From an uncultured bacterium (GTDB lineage Bacteria; Cyanobacteriota; Vampirovibrionia; Gastranaerophilales; Gastranaerophilaceae): a DNA stretch of 64,000 bases. Below the pieces are notes generated by a model. It was not told where the DNA came from and searched no databases. It saw only the letters and a program-made list of their open reading frames with translations. The stretch spans positions 1-64,000 of the forward strand of contig CATXCB010000004.1 in NCBI GenBank assembly GCA_958366705.1, written 5' to 3'. Shown here piece after piece: positions 25,749 to 33,274 of this stretch (within the stretch, counting starts at the first letter, position 1; each line of letters starts with the position of its first letter). The translations under genes were made by a program, and so were the position numbers.

Positions 25749-25824
25749 AAAAACATACTCCCATTACTATATTATAACATATTATTCTAAACTATGCTAT
25801 AATATATGTTAAAGAGGTTTTTAT

Positions 25825-26301
25825 ATGTATAGAATAGGCATCGGATACGATATTCATAAACTTATCGAGGGTAGAGATTTAATTATCGGCGGTATAAAAA
25901 TTACTCATGAAAAAGGTTTATTGGGACATTCTGATGCGGATGTATTAATTCATGCAATAATTGACGGGATGTTAGGAGCTTTGGCCCTTGATGATATCGG
26001 TACACTTTTTCCTGACACAGACCCGAAGTATAAAGATATCGACAGCACACTTCTTCTAAAAAATGTTTATAAACTTGTGCAAGACAAAGGATATAAAATT
26101 GTCAATATAGATAGCAATATTATTGCTCAGGCACCCAAAATGATGCCTTATATTCCTAAAATGAAAGAAGTTTTATGTGAAATTTTGGATATACCTTTAT
26201 CTGATTTATCAATAAAAGCGAAAACAAAAGAAAAGATGGATGCTGTTGGACAAAAACTTGCAATTGAAGCAAATGCGGTTGTATTATTAGCAAATGTATA
26301 A
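25825..26301 (+). CDS. ispF: 2-C-methyl-D-erythritol 2,4-cyclodiphosphate synthase
   Basis: This enzyme of the MEP isoprenoid pathway cyclises CDP-ME 2-phosphate to MEcPP. At 158 residues it is the usual length. Metal ligands Asp9 and His11 (G-Y-D-I-H) and His43 (H-S-D-A-D-V-L-I-H) are visible, with F-P-D-T-D near 64-68. The C-terminal cytidine-binding region reads A-K-T-K-E-K rather than the common T-T-T-E. AAAGAGG lies upstream. ispD is not adjacent. Confidence 0.96.
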   Translation: MYRIGIGYDIHKLIEGRDLIIGGIKITHEKGLLGHSDADVLIHAIIDGMLGALALDDIGTLFPDTDPKYKDIDSTLLLKNVYKLVQDKGYKIVNIDSNIIAQAPKMMPYIPKMKEVLCEILDIPLSDLSIKAKTKEKMDAVGQKLAIEANAVVLLANV

Positions 26302-26312
26302 AAGTAATAAAA

Positions 26313-26531
26313 TTAAATTATAAAATTAAATAATTCCTGAATAGGAAGACCAAGAGCATTTGCAATATTCTCTAAATTTTTTACCGTTACGTTGGTCTCT
26401 CCGCGTTCTATCATACCAATAAAATTTCTATTTAAATTAGATATTTCTGCCAATTTTTCCTGAGAAATTTTTTGTTTCTGTCTTTCTATACGAATTTTTA
26501 AACCAAGCTTTAATACTGTATTTTCATTCAT
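26313..26531 (-). CDS. Xre-family HTH regulator, divergent from a prepilin gene
   Basis: This 72-residue protein is a single HTH_3 domain: L-G-L-K-I-R-I-E-R, S-Q-E-K-L-A-E-I-S near 23-31, recognition helix N-R-N-F-I-G-M-I-E-R-G-E near 34-45. It has no effector domain. It is divergent from the prepilin gene at 26628, with a 96-base intergenic region holding a promoter and a dyad. It resembles the regulator at 45885, whose intergenic dyad uses the same TTAGGT half-site. Confidence 0.85.
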   Translation of the reverse strand: MNENTVLKLGLKIRIERQKQKISQEKLAEISNLNRNFIGMIERGETNVTVKNLENIANALGLPIQELFNFII

Positions 26532-26556
26532 ACAATATATTTTATTAACTATTATA

Positions 26557-26602
26557 TTGACAATCTACCTAAAATATTTATATAATGATTAATATATTAG
26601 GT
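26557..26602 (+). promoter_or_regulatory. Prepilin promoter overlapped by a TTAGGT dyad
   Basis: TTGACA (26557-26562), an 18-base spacer and TATAAT (26581-26586) face the prepilin gene. ACCTAAAATATT at 26567-26578 and AATATATTAGGT at 26591-26602 form an 11-of-12 inverted repeat that brackets the -10 box, a classic repressor position. Confidence 0.7.
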
Positions 26603-26627
26603 AATAAATAATTAAATGAGGTAATAT

Positions 26628-27353
26628 ATGATAAAAAAAGGGTTTACTTTAGCAGAGGTACTTATTACGCTTGGAATAATAGGTATTGTTGCAGCTATGA
26701 CTATACCTATGTTAATTTCTAAATATCAAAAAAGGGTTATTGAAACTACTTTAAAAGAAGATTTTTCTATTTTTAGTCAGGTCAACAAAATGATGATAGC
26801 AAATGATGTAGCATTCAATATGGACGCAGCAAATGACAATGATGCAGCATTACAAAAATGGTTTGAAACATACATGCTACCTTACATGAAAGTCTCAAGC
26901 GCATGTTACAATGGCAAAAAAGGTTGTTGGAGCGATAATATTCCGACAAGCATGCTTAATGGCAAAAAGTTTACTGATTGCATAATGGGATACGGTTGTG
27001 GACGCAACTGGGTTTCTTTTATATTGACTAATGGAACAAAAGTTGCTCTAGATATTGGTAATAATACTCAATTAAGGGACATCTTTGGGATTGATTCTAC
27101 AGCGTCAACTTGTTTAAAAATGTATGTTGATGTTAACGGGGATAAAAAACCTAACAGATTTGGTGTTGATATTTTTCTTATGACATTTACCGAAGACGGA
27201 TTTATACCTGCAGGTTTCAGTAAAACCCCGACACAATTAAGACAAAACTGCAAACCTGATTCAACAGGATACTGGTGCATGTCATATATCAAAAATTCAG
27301 GATGGGTAATTCCTGAAGATATATGGAAAAGCCGTAATAATAAATTACAATAA
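26628..27353 (+). CDS. Type IV prepilin-like protein with HTH partner
   Basis: This 241-residue protein has leader M-I-K-K-G then F-T-L-A-E-V-L-I-T-L-G, the only one in the window with canonical Gly before the cleavage site. Mature motif: D-V-N-G-D-K-K-P-N-x-F-G-V-D-I-F. Near the C-terminus W-C-M-S-Y-I-K-x-S-G-W matches the family end pattern, with an extra Lys/Asn tail. Several Cys residues lie in the middle. ATGAGGT gives the ribosome site. It is regulated, by inference, by the divergent HTH protein at 26313. Confidence 0.88.
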   Translation: MIKKGFTLAEVLITLGIIGIVAAMTIPMLISKYQKRVIETTLKEDFSIFSQVNKMMIANDVAFNMDAANDNDAALQKWFETYMLPYMKVSSACYNGKKGCWSDNIPTSMLNGKKFTDCIMGYGCGRNWVSFILTNGTKVALDIGNNTQLRDIFGIDSTASTCLKMYVDVNGDKKPNRFGVDIFLMTFTEDGFIPAGFSKTPTQLRQNCKPDSTGYWCMSYIKNSGWVIPEDIWKSRNNKLQ

Positions 27354-27429
27354 TAATCAGTTCAGACGAAATCCGTCACCGCAAAAGAATACAATGAATA
27401 CGGCAAAACACAACCAACCAAGTCATCAT

Positions 27430-27570
27430 AAATATATAATTTGTCATGCTGAACTCACAAAGAGTAACCCTGAACTTGTTTCAACATCTATCCAAAAGTG
27501 CTCAACTAAGAGATTCCGAAATAAATTCGGAATGACTGCATAACAGGTCAGCATTTCCAAGCCGGCAAAC
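27430..27570. repeat. Interspersed repeats between prepilin and acyltransferase genes
   Basis: The units are TTGTCATGCTGAACTC with AACTTGTTTCAACATCTA (27438-27492), GATTCCGAAATAAATTCGGA with ATGAC (27511-27535) and a degenerate GGTCAGCATTTCCAAGCC unit (27546, compare 52739). Confidence 0.7.
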
Positions 27571-27599
27571 AATTTCAGAATCCAAACAAAATACTAAAT

Positions 27600-28421
27600 C
27601 TAAACTCCGGAAACATCAGGTAAATCAATACTTTTCAATCGTTGTTCAATACGACGATACCATTTCAAATGCTGTTTAAACAAAATTTTATAATCGTCCA
27701 TATTACCCTGTGATATATTTCTAAACTGTTCATCAGAGGTTTCAGTTAACTTAGCCTCCAAGAATTTTGTATAGTCTTTTCTATCAATATTTTTATCAAC
27801 CAATTCAATTCGCTTCCCAAAGTCAACAATAACCTCAGGTCTGTTGTCTCTTAAGAAACAATAATCTATTGAAACAGGTATTAAATTTACTTTACCATAT
27901 TTTTTAACCGCACGCTGAGCAATATATGTTAAACCTGTCTGAAATTTATAAGGACGATAATGAGGCGGTCTGATAATTCCCTGCGGGAAAATACATAAGA
28001 TATTTCTCAAATCTCCAAGAACATCCACAGAATACTGCAAAGCTTTCATTGCAGACTGAGCCGACTTTTTGTTAACAGAATAGGCACCACCACGTCTTAA
28101 TAACGGGAATCTGTTTAATTCTTCAACCATCAAACGAATTTCTTTATGACAAATTCGGTGCGTAATGTTATATAAAACAATTCCATCCCACCAGTTGCAA
28201 TGAGGTGCAAACAAAATTGTAGGAGTTTTATCATCTCTTTCAAGATAATTTTCTACACCTTTATAACGAAAAGCATAAAACCTGTTTTGTAACATATTGA
28301 AGAAAAATAAACTTGCAACTGTTAACCAAAACTTATTAGTTTTAGCAGGTTTAAATTTCTCCTCTTTATTTCTTAATTTTGTCGGTGGAATATCCGAATA
28401 TAATTTTTCCTCAGTTGTCAT
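27600..28421 (-). CDS. Lysophospholipid acyltransferase (PlsC-like)
   Basis: This glycerolipid acyltransferase domain transfers an acyl chain to lysophosphatidate or a related lipid at the inner membrane. The HX4D catalytic motif is H-C-N-W-W-D. Block III reads F-P-Q-G-I, with Gln in place of the common Glu. The frame opens at 28463, but the ATG at 28421 has a TACAAT box and AGGG closer by and seems likelier; length is then 273 residues. A charged amphipathic C-terminus is present. Acyl specificity is unknown. Confidence 0.82.
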   Translation of the reverse strand: MTTEEKLYSDIPPTKLRNKEEKFKPAKTNKFWLTVASLFFFNMLQNRFYAFRYKGVENYLERDDKTPTILFAPHCNWWDGIVLYNITHRICHKEIRLMVEELNRFPLLRRGGAYSVNKKSAQSAMKALQYSVDVLGDLRNILCIFPQGIIRPPHYRPYKFQTGLTYIAQRAVKKYGKVNLIPVSIDYCFLRDNRPEVIVDFGKRIELVDKNIDRKDYTKFLEAKLTETSDEQFRNISQGNMDDYKILFKQHLKWYRRIEQRLKSIDLPDVSGV

Positions 28422-28616
28422 AAATACATTGTACCCTAATAAATAATAAAATAAAACATTCAATTAAGAAAACTTTACCCTTTTATCATACGATTACTGA
28501 ATAAAAAAAGCAAGTTCTCCAAATGTATTAATTATTTCTTTAATTTTTGTAACAAATTAGCAAAAACACATATTTTTGGTTTATATAACAAATGTACATC
28601 ATAAGGAGTAATCAAA

Positions 28617-28937
28617 ATGGTCAGCGTAGGAAAATGTTTAGGAATTATGGCAAGTCTTGGAGCCGCAGGAGGAGCCGGAGCTTCATATTATATTCAATCT
28701 AAAAGTGACAAAATTGCATTAAATCATGCACGTTCAATTGCTAAAGACGGTTCAATTCCTATTGGAGGAATGAAACCTGACGGAACCTTATGGGATGGCA
28801 AAATCACTGTTGATGAATTTAAAAACAATTTATCAAAGAAAAGAACTATATCCTCTGCTATTATGGGATTAACTACAGCCGTTGGAACCACATTACTTGC
28901 AGGATTAACCTTGCTTCTTCGCGGAAAAGTTAAATAA
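28617..28937 (+). CDS. Small membrane protein of unknown function
   Basis: This 106-residue protein starts after a strong AAGGAG. A short N-terminal hydrophobic, Gly/Ala-rich segment (about 7-26) and a C-terminal helix (about 80-101, G-L-T-T-A-V-G-T-T-L-L-A-G-L) flank a soluble middle containing P-D-G-T-L-W-D-G-K-I-T-V-D-E-F, which resembles a single EF-hand-like loop. No family is recognised. Confidence 0.65.
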   Translation: MVSVGKCLGIMASLGAAGGAGASYYIQSKSDKIALNHARSIAKDGSIPIGGMKPDGTLWDGKITVDEFKNNLSKKRTISSAIMGLTTAVGTTLLAGLTLLLRGKVK

Positions 28938-29093
28938 ATTTAAAATTTTTAAATTTACTTATAAGAAATTTTAACACCTAATTATGGAATCCAATCTGCA
29001 AAATATTCAATAGAATTGGGTTCTCTATAGCAAGAGTAGTATTGAAATGACTCATTATTCACATGATAAAGAATTTTATGCTATCATACTTGT

Positions 29094-29498
29094 ATGGACA
29101 CCTTAGCAAGATTTATACAAACAAAACGGGAAGAATTGGGCTTAACACAAAAAGGGCTTGCAATAGCGGCGAACATACCGCTCGAAACAGTTGAAGAAGT
29201 TGAAGCCGGAAAAGAATTATTTTTACCTGTAACTGTCAGACAAGCTATGGCAAAAGTGTTGAAATGTGAGCCGCATGAAATTAAAAAATTAGAAAAAGAT
29301 ATTGCAAGCGATATTATATCCCCTGAAATTATAGAAAGCTTAAAACAGCTTATATTAAACGGAGCAGGCGGATTGAAGTGTCCAAGATGCGGAGCGCCGT
29401 TAGAAACAAGAATTGCCAGAATGTACGATTTGGAAGATAATTTAATTTTACACCCAAAAGCCCACTGTACTAAATGTCCATTTCAAATACATTCATAA
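29094..29498 (+). CDS. HTH protein with C-terminal zinc ribbon
   Basis: This 134-residue protein has an N-terminal Xre-type HTH (about 5-62: L-T-Q-K-G-L-A-I-A-A, then L-E-T-V-E-E-V-E-A-G-K), a short helical linker, and a zinc-ribbon end with C-P-R-C-G near 100-104 and C-T-K-C-P near 126-130. The combination suggests a transcription factor whose ribbon provides dimerisation or sensing. It stands alone between unrelated genes. No operator was recognised. Confidence 0.75.
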   Translation: MDTLARFIQTKREELGLTQKGLAIAANIPLETVEEVEAGKELFLPVTVRQAMAKVLKCEPHEIKKLEKDIASDIISPEIIESLKQLILNGAGGLKCPRCGAPLETRIARMYDLEDNLILHPKAHCTKCPFQIHS

Positions 29499-29590
29499 GA
29501 TTATGTTAAATTTAGCACTTATCCACAACTTTACATCAAATATTCTAAAAAACAAATGCTGAAATAAATTCAGTATGACAATATTGCTTA

Positions 29591-30970
29591 TTAAAACTTT
29601 CTTCTTTTCATCATTTTCATGGCTTGTACCATGGCTTTTTTCTCGTTTTTCTTACTGAAGCCGCCAAACATTTTTTGCATTTTATTCATGCCACTCATCA
29701 TTTGACGCATTTGCTCAAATTGTTTTACATATAAATTCACAGTATGCATATCCATACCGCAACCTTTTGCAATACGTTTTTTACGGCTTGTATTCATCAA
29801 CTGAGGATTATCTCTTTCTTCAGGCGTCATACTTTGAATAAATACTTCTATCTTTTTAAACTCTGTATCTGTAGCATGTGAAATCTTTTCCCTATCTGCC
29901 TGTTTTAAATTAACACCCGGAATCATTCCTAAAATTTGATCCATAGAGCCAAACATTTTCATCTGCTTTTGCATATTCAGAAAATCATTATAACTGAATT
30001 GTTCTTTTTGCATTTTTTCTTGAAACTTTAAAGCTTCTTTTTCATCAAAGACTTCCTGTGCTCTTTCAACAAGTGAAACTATATCACCCATTCCCAGGAT
30101 ACGTGTTGCCATACGCTCAGGATAAAAATCTTCCAAAGCATTTAACTTTTCACCTGTTCCGGTTAATTTAATCGGCTTACCAGTACAATAAACGACAGAT
30201 AAGGCAGCCCCGCCTCTTGAATCACCATCAAGCTTTGTTAAAACTAAACCTGTTAAACCAATTTGAGCATCAAAGTTTTCCGCAACGTGAACAGCTTCTT
30301 GACCGGTCATTGAGTCAATTACAAGAAGTTTTTCTTGAGGTTGAAAAACCCTGTCAATAATCAAAAGTTCAGCCATCATTTCTGTATCTATTTGCAGACG
30401 CCCAGCAGTATCCAAAATCAGAACATTAAATCCTTTTTCTTTAGCATAATTAATTGCACTTTGCACAATATTTTGAACATCTTTAGAATCAGGTATTGTA
30501 AATACATCACACCCGATTTCTTGCCCTAATGTTTGTAACTGTGTGATAGCTGCCGGTCTGTAAACGTCACAGGCAACAAGCAAAGGATTTTTACCCTCTT
30601 TTTTCAGTTTTACAGCAAGTTTTGCAGAAGATGTGGTTTTCCCTGAACCCTGCAAACCAAGCATCATAATCAAACTAGGATGACCTGATAAATTAAGCGG
30701 TTTAAGTTCTTTACCTAAAATTTCGACAAGTTCATCATTTACAATTTTAATCAGCTGTTGGGATGGGTCTATACCCTGTAAAACATTTTCACCTTCAGCT
30801 TTATCTTTTATTGCAGATATAAAAGCTTTTACAACTCGCAGGTTAACATCAGCTTCTAATAATGCACGTCTGATTTCACGCAAAGCATCCTGCATATTAT
30901 CTTGAGTTAATTCTTGTCCTCTGGTTTTAGAAATTATATTTTGTAATTTTTCGCTTAAATTATCAAACAT
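29591..30970 (-). CDS. ffh: Signal recognition particle protein Ffh (SRP54)
   Basis: This is the GTPase of the signal recognition particle that targets inner-membrane proteins. At 459 residues it has the full domain set: N domain (1-90), G domain with G-L-Q-G-S-G-K-T (105-112), D-T-A-G-R near 190 and T-K-L-D-G near 250, and a Met-rich M domain from about 300 (M-Q-K-Q-M-K-M-F-G, M-K-M-M-K-R-R at the end). The SRP RNA gene was not found in this window. Confidence 0.97.
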   Translation of the reverse strand: MFDNLSEKLQNIISKTRGQELTQDNMQDALREIRRALLEADVNLRVVKAFISAIKDKAEGENVLQGIDPSQQLIKIVNDELVEILGKELKPLNLSGHPSLIMMLGLQGSGKTTSSAKLAVKLKKEGKNPLLVACDVYRPAAITQLQTLGQEIGCDVFTIPDSKDVQNIVQSAINYAKEKGFNVLILDTAGRLQIDTEMMAELLIIDRVFQPQEKLLVIDSMTGQEAVHVAENFDAQIGLTGLVLTKLDGDSRGGAALSVVYCTGKPIKLTGTGEKLNALEDFYPERMATRILGMGDIVSLVERAQEVFDEKEALKFQEKMQKEQFSYNDFLNMQKQMKMFGSMDQILGMIPGVNLKQADREKISHATDTEFKKIEVFIQSMTPEERDNPQLMNTSRKKRIAKGCGMDMHTVNLYVKQFEQMRQMMSGMNKMQKMFGGFSKKNEKKAMVQAMKMMKRRKF

Positions 30971-31024
30971 TTGTCATATCCCTTTTTGAAAGTATTATAT
31001 GTCGATTTTACCATGAAAATTCTA

Positions 31025-31300
31025 CTAATAATGTTCTTCTTCAAAGATTTTAAAATTATCGGGTAACATCTGTTCAATATGCTGGAACAATTCTGCCATT
31101 GTCCAGCCAAATCCCTCTGCAATTTTTTTCAATGTAACAATTTGTGCTTCATTTTCACCGCGTTCAATTCTACTGAGTGTAGATTTTGGGATATCATTTT
31201 CATATGCAAATAATAATGAACTTTTACCTGTTTTCTCAACTCTAATTTTTCGAATTGCATCTCCAACCATTTTGCAATACTGTTTTTCTTTTTCTTTCAT
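31025..31300 (-). CDS. Xre-family HTH regulator, divergent from a prepilin gene
   Basis: This 91-residue protein has an HTH_3 domain at about 12-72 with recognition segment I-P-K-S-T-L-S-R-I-E-R-G-E-N near 36-50, and a short C-terminal tail rich in Glu/Phe. It is divergent from the prepilin gene at 31388, and two identical palindromes lie in the 87-base region between them. AGAGG precedes the ATG. It likely represses both genes, by analogy with small Xre regulators. Confidence 0.83.
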   Translation of the reverse strand: MKEKEKQYCKMVGDAIRKIRVEKTGKSSLLFAYENDIPKSTLSRIERGENEAQIVTLKKIAEGFGWTMAELFQHIEQMLPDNFKIFEEEHY

Positions 31301-31321
31301 TAAAATCCTCTAGACAAATGA

Positions 31322-31373
31322 CCCATATATGGGATATTAATGTAAAATTAGAGTATGATTACCCATATATGGG
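31322..31373. promoter_or_regulatory. Twin CCCATATATGGG operator palindromes
   Basis: Identical perfect 12-bp palindromes lie at 31322-31333 and 31362-31373, start to start 40 bp, about four helical turns. The second ends just before the AAGGAGG of the prepilin gene. The placement suits cooperative binding by the divergent HTH protein. Confidence 0.8.
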
Positions 31374-31387
31374 AATAAGGAGGATTT

Positions 31388-32113
31388 ATGAAACACAAAG
31401 CCTTTACACTTGCAGAAGTGCTTATAACTCTTGGTATTATAGGTGTTGTTGCTGCATTTACAATACCCAGTTTATTGACAAATTTTCAGAAACGAGAAAC
31501 TATAACTAGATTAAAAGCAGCCTATTCTATTCTTAATCAAGCTGTTAAATTATCAGAATATGATAATGGAGAGATAGAAAGTTGGGATTATACATTAAGT
31601 CCAGCTGATTGGGTAGATAAATATATTAGAAATTATGCAAAGATTTCGGATATAAATTCAAGAACGGTCAAACAAAGTGAACGTTGGAAATTATTAGATG
31701 GAACTTTATTAAATTGGGGAAATGGTATGTACACAAATCCTAAATATTCATTAATAAATGGAGTGTGGGTATCATTTTATATTAATAAATATTCTGGAAC
31801 AGTAAATTATAGAAAACAGGGTGTATGGATTATTGTTGATGTTAATGGAAATACCGGACCTAATAGAATGGGAAGAGATATTTTTGTTATGTCAATTTTT
31901 CCATATGCTTATCCTGATGAAAAAATTGTTATGGGCGCACATGAACAATGTGGATCTGGTACACTACACCGTCAAATGACAAAAAGAGAGCAATTATTGA
32001 ACAGTGGGTGTGCGACTTGTAAAAAAGATAAATCAGGTTGGGGTTTTGGTTGTTCAAGGTTAATTCAGCTTGATAACTGGCGAATTGCACCGGATTATCC
32101 TTGGATAAGGTAA
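31388..32113 (+). CDS. Type IV prepilin-like protein with HTH partner
   Basis: This 241-residue protein has leader M-K-H-K-A then F-T-L-A-E-V-L-I-T-L-G. Mature motif: D-V-N-G-N-T-G-P-N-x-M-G-R-D-I-F. The C-terminus reads G-C-S-R-L-I-Q-x-D-N-W-R-I-A-P-D-Y-P-W, very like the end of the phase-variable prepilin at 5450, and R-L-K-A-A-Y-S after the helix is shared too. The two are close paralogues under different controls. AAGGAGG gives a strong ribosome site. Confidence 0.88.
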   Translation: MKHKAFTLAEVLITLGIIGVVAAFTIPSLLTNFQKRETITRLKAAYSILNQAVKLSEYDNGEIESWDYTLSPADWVDKYIRNYAKISDINSRTVKQSERWKLLDGTLLNWGNGMYTNPKYSLINGVWVSFYINKYSGTVNYRKQGVWIIVDVNGNTGPNRMGRDIFVMSIFPYAYPDEKIVMGAHEQCGSGTLHRQMTKREQLLNSGCATCKKDKSGWGFGCSRLIQLDNWRIAPDYPWIR

Positions 32114-32132
32114 TGGATATAATAATACAAAA

Positions 32133-32174
32133 CTAAAAAAGAGGAAAGTTTTATATAAAACTTTCCTCTTTTAG
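32133..32174. terminator. Strong bidirectional terminator
   Basis: A long stem formed by AAGAGGAAAGTTTT and AAAACTTTCCTCTT with a TATAT-centred loop has A-runs on one side and T-runs on the other. It serves the prepilin gene on plus and fba on minus. Confidence 0.9.
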
Positions 32175-32196
32175 TTATCTTTTATAAAAGATTGAA

Positions 32197-33156
32197 TTAG
32201 TCTTGAGCGTGACCAGCTGTACCTAATACATCTCTCATTTTGTGCATAACCATTTCTTTAACGGCAGTTCTACCAGGTCCCATGTATTCACGTGGGTCGA
32301 ATTTTTCAGGATGTTCAACGAAGAATTCTCTGATAGTTGAAGTCATTGCAAGTCTTAAATCTGTATCGATATTAATTTTTGCAACACCGTGTTTAGAAGC
32401 ATAGTTAAGCATATCTTCAGGAACACCTTGAGCGTTTGGTAAGTTACCACCAAATTTATTACATTTAGCAACGAATTCAGCAGGAACTGATGATGAACCG
32501 TGAAGAACTAATGGGAAGTTAGGGAAACCAGCTTCAGCTAATGCTTTTTTAATTTCTTCTAATCTTTCGAAGTCTAATTTTGCTTCGCCTGAGAATTTGT
32601 AAGCACCGTGAGATGTACCAATAGCAACAGCTAATGAATCACAACCGGTTTCTTTAACAAATCTTGCAGCTTCTTGAGGATCTGTGTAAGTTGAATCAGC
32701 AGCGTGAACTTTAACATCATCTTCAACACCTGCTAATTTACCTAATTCAGCTTCAACAGAAACGCCGTGAGCATGAGCGTAATCTACAACTTTTTTAGTC
32801 AAAGCAATGTTTTCTTCTAGCGGGAATCTTGATCCGTCAATCATAACTGATGAGAATCCGCCATCAATACAAGCTTTACAAATTTCGAAATCAGCACCGT
32901 GGTCTAAGTGTAGAGCGATAGGTACTGTAGTTGTAGCCAAAGCAGCTTCAACTAATTTGATTAAGTAAGTTTGGTTAGCATATTTTCTTGCACCTGCAGA
33001 AACTTGCAAGATGATTGGAGATTGTGTTTCTTCAGCAGCTTCTGCAATACCTTGTAAAATTTCCATGTTGTTTACGTTGTAAGCACCGATAGCATATCCG
33101 CCAGCGATAGCTTTTTTGAACATTTCGCCTGTTCCAACTAATTTTCTTTCACTCAT
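32197..33156 (-). CDS. fba: Class II fructose-bisphosphate aldolase
   Basis: This zinc-dependent enzyme of glycolysis and gluconeogenesis cleaves fructose 1,6-bisphosphate. At 319 residues, it shows A-L-H-L-D-H-G-A-D (metal His and catalytic Asp) near 80-88, Y-A-H-A-H-G-V-S-V-E-A-E-L-G near 127-140, L-V-L-H-G-S-S near 217-223 and I-N-I-D-T-D-L near 268-274. AAGGAG precedes the ATG. Codon use is noticeably more biased than in its neighbours, fitting high expression. Confidence 0.97.
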   Translation of the reverse strand: MSERKLVGTGEMFKKAIAGGYAIGAYNVNNMEILQGIAEAAEETQSPIILQVSAGARKYANQTYLIKLVEAALATTTVPIALHLDHGADFEICKACIDGGFSSVMIDGSRFPLEENIALTKKVVDYAHAHGVSVEAELGKLAGVEDDVKVHAADSTYTDPQEAARFVKETGCDSLAVAIGTSHGAYKFSGEAKLDFERLEEIKKALAEAGFPNFPLVLHGSSSVPAEFVAKCNKFGGNLPNAQGVPEDMLNYASKHGVAKINIDTDLRLAMTSTIREFFVEHPEKFDPREYMGPGRTAVKEMVMHKMRDVLGTAGHAQD

Positions 33157-33274
33157 TTGAGTTCTCCTTCTTTTACGTATAATTAATTACACATGCCTAA
33201 TTTATAACAAACAAAACTTTTATTCAACATGAGATTTTGTCTGTTAATACGATATTTTTAAGCTTTTATTTTTA

